Below, in pieces: positions 61,790 through 64,000 of a DNA stretch of 64,000 nucleotides. Below the pieces are notes generated by a model, which was not told where the DNA came from, searched no databases, and was given only the letters and a program-made list of their open reading frames with translations. The translations under genes were made by a program, and so were the position numbers. The stretch covers positions 186,001 to 250,000 of the forward strand of contig MBPM02000028.1 of assembly GCA_001695595.3 (NCBI GenBank), given 5' to 3'. The DNA is from Plasmopara viticola. Taxonomy: Eukaryota; Oomycota; Peronosporomycetes; Peronosporales; Peronosporaceae. Within the stretch, counting starts at the first letter, position 1. Every line of letters begins with the position of its first letter.

Positions 61790-61910
61790 ATTGGTCCAAT
61801 AAGATATCCAGACTCGATTGCCAAATTCACACCACCTACCTTAATTTTTTGCCTGTGAAGAATGATCAATTGATTAATTCTATAATTTTATTGATTGGCT
61901 AAGGAATAGA
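61790..61910 (+). promoter_or_regulatory. E4 promoter boxes (second copy)
   Basis: Box A ATTGGTCCA at 61,790-61,798 and box B ATTGGCTAAGGAATAGA at 61,894-61,910, ahead of the former ATG at 61,925. Confidence 0.5.
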
Positions 61911-61924
61911 TCGTCGCATCCAAA

Positions 61925-62816
61925 ATGTCAGTTACGCGCCTTCAAGTTTCGCCAATTAAGCTCATGGTTAGCATCAGCCTCTACTTCGCATTTGATTAAG
62001 CAGCTGACCATCTCAACAATCCGAGTGATGTCAATTCCAGACCCCACTTAAACCGTCAGCTCTTCCTTAACTACAATAACTCCGCTCTCACTAAAGCTGC
62101 GTTAATGAGCCACGGTGTATACAAGAAGCACAAGGCCGCCAATGACAACATCGACGAGGAAGATTGGGTATTCGCAATGCATTATATCCCATCATTAACA
62201 AATTACAAGGCAAAGAAACTTCGAGTCTTACTGAACCTCTTTTTCAGTCCGATGCCAAGATCGTAAGCGGTGACAAAAAGCTGATTAAGCACCTTCAGGT
62301 GATTACTGAGCGGAATGAAGCACAGGATAGCCAATTGCTTGCTACAATTAGGACATTTCGTGAGGCAGACGATTCATCCGATCAGGCCTTCGGCGACTTT
62401 GAGTCTATTAAACTGTTGGATAACCGAAAATCGGCCGAGGCAGTTTATAAGGAATGGTGTAACAACGAAGTATCTCCATTAGCAGCCGTTGAAACTTTGG
62501 ACCGATCTTTCACCGACAGCAGCCCAAAAAGCCATCGAAATTTCGTGACGCAGGGTCCTGCTTTGCCGTGGCTGTCGTACGTTGGGTATTGTTGGAAGCA
62601 TGACAAAGTCGACTTCAGTGAAGAGGAGTTGTACCAATTCTTTAAGAAAGCGGAATTAGACGTGATGGATATGGCAGAATTGCTATATTACGCACGAAAA
62701 AACGGGTTATTCTTGACAAGATGCAGCGATCGGCAAGTCCCTGGACCGAGGCTTTAAATACTTGTCTTAGGAGTTTAATTCGTGAAGCTGTCACAGTAAC
62801 ACCCTTTTGGCACTGA
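61925..62816 (+). pseudogene. E4: broken RXLR-like effector (second copy, better sequence)
   Basis: The more reliable version of E4. A TAA at codon 25 (61,997-61,999) ends the product within the signal peptide region. The paralogs have TCA or ACA here, so one substitution is enough. A frameshift at 62,156-62,167 separates the acidic patch from the body. From 62,164 a 197-codon frame runs through the W-motif (VYKEWCNNEVSP) and the Y-motif (WLSYVGYCW) to 62,757, where a further shift precedes the LDKM-type end. The E1-like C-terminal part follows out of frame (62,810-62,890) and contains a TAG. The QLLS position reads QLFL. The downstream frame has no signal peptide and starts without ATG, so it is not a secreted effector. 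Confidence 0.82.
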
Positions 62817-62923
62817 CCGAGCAAAGTCAGCATCTGGAAGATTCTTCGCTCGGCGTATAGCTTACGTATGTCGCATTCCGATTCCCTCACGCCACGAAAC
62901 GTAAATTTCATCACATAGACTTT

Positions 62924-62980
62924 ATTACTTGACAGATTTGAAAAATTCCGTCGCGGGATTTTTCAAATCTGTCAAGTAAT
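62924..62980. repeat. Near-perfect 26-bp-arm hairpin downstream of E4 (second copy)
   Basis: Arms 62,924-62,949 and 62,955-62,980. Identical to 46,176-46,232. Here the flank continues beyond the contig break (62,997 onwards), showing the true context. Confidence 0.8.
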
Positions 62981-63032
62981 CAAAAAGGATGTTAAGCAAA
63001 TAATATATGGTCTAAATAGTAAGAGGTTTACA

Positions 63033-63330
63033 TTGTATGCTCCGAATTTGGCGCTTCAGCCGTTTGCGAAGTCGCCGACTCAGGCATTCCTTCAGCTAGA
63101 CAAGAATTTGATGGACCTTGCCAAATTTATAATCTACTTGTCGGTATTGATGCAGATTCATGGTCGTATCATTTTTGGTCATCACTGCACGTCAGTTCTT
63201 GTCAATACCTGTCGTATTTGCCGTTGCATTATTATCTTGTGATCAATCCAGACGACACCAGCCTCCGTTTTCCACTGATTCTGCTGCTTTTAGCAGATAA
63301 GGCGCCAGATCTCTGCCACCATGCAAACAC
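63033..63330 (+). repeat. Effector tail block, E4 copy
   Basis: Contains LALQPFAKSPTQ followed by KNLMDLAKFIIYLSV in one open frame of 69 codons (63,033-63,242, first codon TTG). It is the best-preserved version of the tail frame seen behind E1-E3. The ATCAATCCAGACGACACCAGCC block at 63,242 parallels 26,229 and the left end of the window. Confidence 0.5.
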
Positions 63331-63483
63331 ACGCGTATATGAAAAGCGTCATTCTGACATAGACTACCGCATTCTACCACTTCTCTGTGTACACCACGTC
63401 GACGAGACCATAAAGGTGGAAAACAATAACGCAAGAGTACCTCATGCAGACCAAAAATGCAAAAAGTAATAGAATCACAGCAC

Positions 63484-63585
63484 AGCTTCCTGAGTGCAAT
63501 CTCGTTGATGGGTATAGAAGTAGAGAGCTATGGTAGCGATAACATGCAAGGCTAAGAAGAAGACGTAATCTATCGGCAGCTGCCG
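63484..63585 (-). pseudogene. Minus-strand relic with a membrane segment, copy 2
   Basis: In one minus frame: RQLPIDYVFFLALHVIATIA followed by LYFYTHQRDCTQEA, matching the 26,478-26,696 relic with conservative changes. Both neighbours in the frame are broken, so this is a fragment. Conserved hydrophobic positions across two copies favour a coding origin. Confidence 0.4.
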
Positions 63586-64000
63586 TTGTTTTGAAATCTA
63601 CGAGCGTAAAACAGCTAAGTGCGCAACAATGTATATTTCTGCGAGGACGCAATGGATGCAATTGAATGAAATAAATAAGACTATTCGGGCAACAGACTTG
63701 CATTCACCATGCCTCCGGCACACTAGTTAGTGGTGCCAAGCTTCACCAGAATAATACATTGCACGTAAACTCGTATTGCTGACGGACAGCTGATATGTGA
63801 GCCGCCACACAATAAACAGAGAGTTGTAACTTACGCGTGTGTTCATGTACACACCGTATATCGTACGGAACGCCCCGCTCAAGAGCTACGTTCCGCTCAG
63901 CAGCATTAATCTTTTAGTGTCTAATGAGTGTCATTATGTGGCACACCGCCATTGATACGCACAGGTGACTTAAATGTTTAAGAAAAATCCGCCGTTAATG
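63586..64000 (+). repeat. Tail landmark and start of the next unit
   Basis: The CACTAGTTAGTGGTGCCAAG...ATACATTGCACGTAAACTCG stretch (63,720-63,775) matches 16,160-16,215 and 26,880-26,935, and the GTGTGTTCATGTACACACC stretch (63,836) matches 26,980-27,000. It shows the repeat pattern continues past the window. No gene seen. Confidence 0.5.

Larger units (their letters stand above)
46259..62996 (+). repeat. Second copy of the 16.74-kb duplication
   Basis: Contains the same features as 29,507-46,248 shifted by 16,748-16,756 bases: block U (46,317), inverted E1-type arm (48,652-52,092), orphan box A (52,059-52,067), SINE-like element (52,142-52,397), the 110-codon frame (52,419-52,751), the ENxAH relic (58,084-58,329), inverted arm (59,602-60,703), E4 and its hairpin. 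It starts in mid-sequence with no boundary motif. Where the copies differ, this one keeps the longer homopolymers and the better effector frame, so it is the better consensus. Confidence 0.95.

Noticed and set aside
62164..62757. Treating the 197-codon frame as an intact cytoplasmic gene
   Set aside because: It begins without an ATG, lacks the signal peptide and acidic patch that homologous upstream DNA still encodes in other frames, and ends at a further frameshift. It is part of pseudogene E4.
46259..62996. Counting the second copy's effector, SINE and ORFs as independent genes
   Set aside because: The copies are near-identical and abut an N gap on both sides; this is most simply an assembly overlap.
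1..64000. CRISPR arrays, operons, bacterial promoters, rRNA
   Set aside because: No regularly spaced direct repeats, no dense co-directional genes and no rRNA signature; the content is eukaryotic.

Overview
This is eukaryotic, AT-rich, gene-poor DNA that best fits an oomycete plant pathogen of the downy mildew type (Plasmopara/Bremia-like; genus not certain). The main reason is a small family of secreted proteins with the layout of RXLR-type effectors: signal peptide, degenerate RXLR (QLLS), a dEER-type acidic patch (DEEER / DKEER / DEEPR), then WY-type helical modules. The genes lack introns and share one promoter design. I see no housekeeping gene, rRNA, operon or prokaryotic signal.

Layout. 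(1) 1-1.5 kb: intact effector E1 on the minus strand (335 aa). (2) 1.4-13.4 kb: gene-free decayed DNA built from blocks that recur across the window, including a tandem pair at 8.1-9.06 kb and minus-strand coding relics. (3) 13.35-14.4 kb: effector E2 on the plus strand (297 aa); a deleted non-LTR retrotransposon (14.65-15.8 kb) sits in its 3' flank. (4) 15.8-22.4 kb: a decayed repeat unit without an effector, then unassigned sequence. (5) 22.4-26.1 kb: a paralogous copy of the E2 segment carrying effector E3 (297 aa). (6) 26.1-35.3 kb: more decayed units. From 31.9 to 35.34 kb lies an inverted relative of the E1 upstream region; it ends in an effector promoter with no effector behind it, followed by a tRNA-derived SINE-like insertion. 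(7) 42.8-46.25 kb: another inverted upstream block, then effector pseudogene E4 and a near-perfect hairpin, then a 10-N gap. (8) 46,259-62,996 repeats 29,507-46,248 almost base for base. (9) 62,997-64,000 is the true continuation of the E4 3' flank.

The most important observation for any reader is that the 16.74-kb direct duplication begins and ends exactly at the assembly gap. It looks like two overlapping contigs that were scaffolded without being merged, so the second set of features is probably not real extra DNA and the real locus is about 47 kb. Biologically, the window looks like a birth-and-death effector cluster. One intact long member, two members with a shortened C-terminus, one pseudogene and one orphan promoter all sit in old, partly inverted segmental duplications with the same 5' and 3' flanks.
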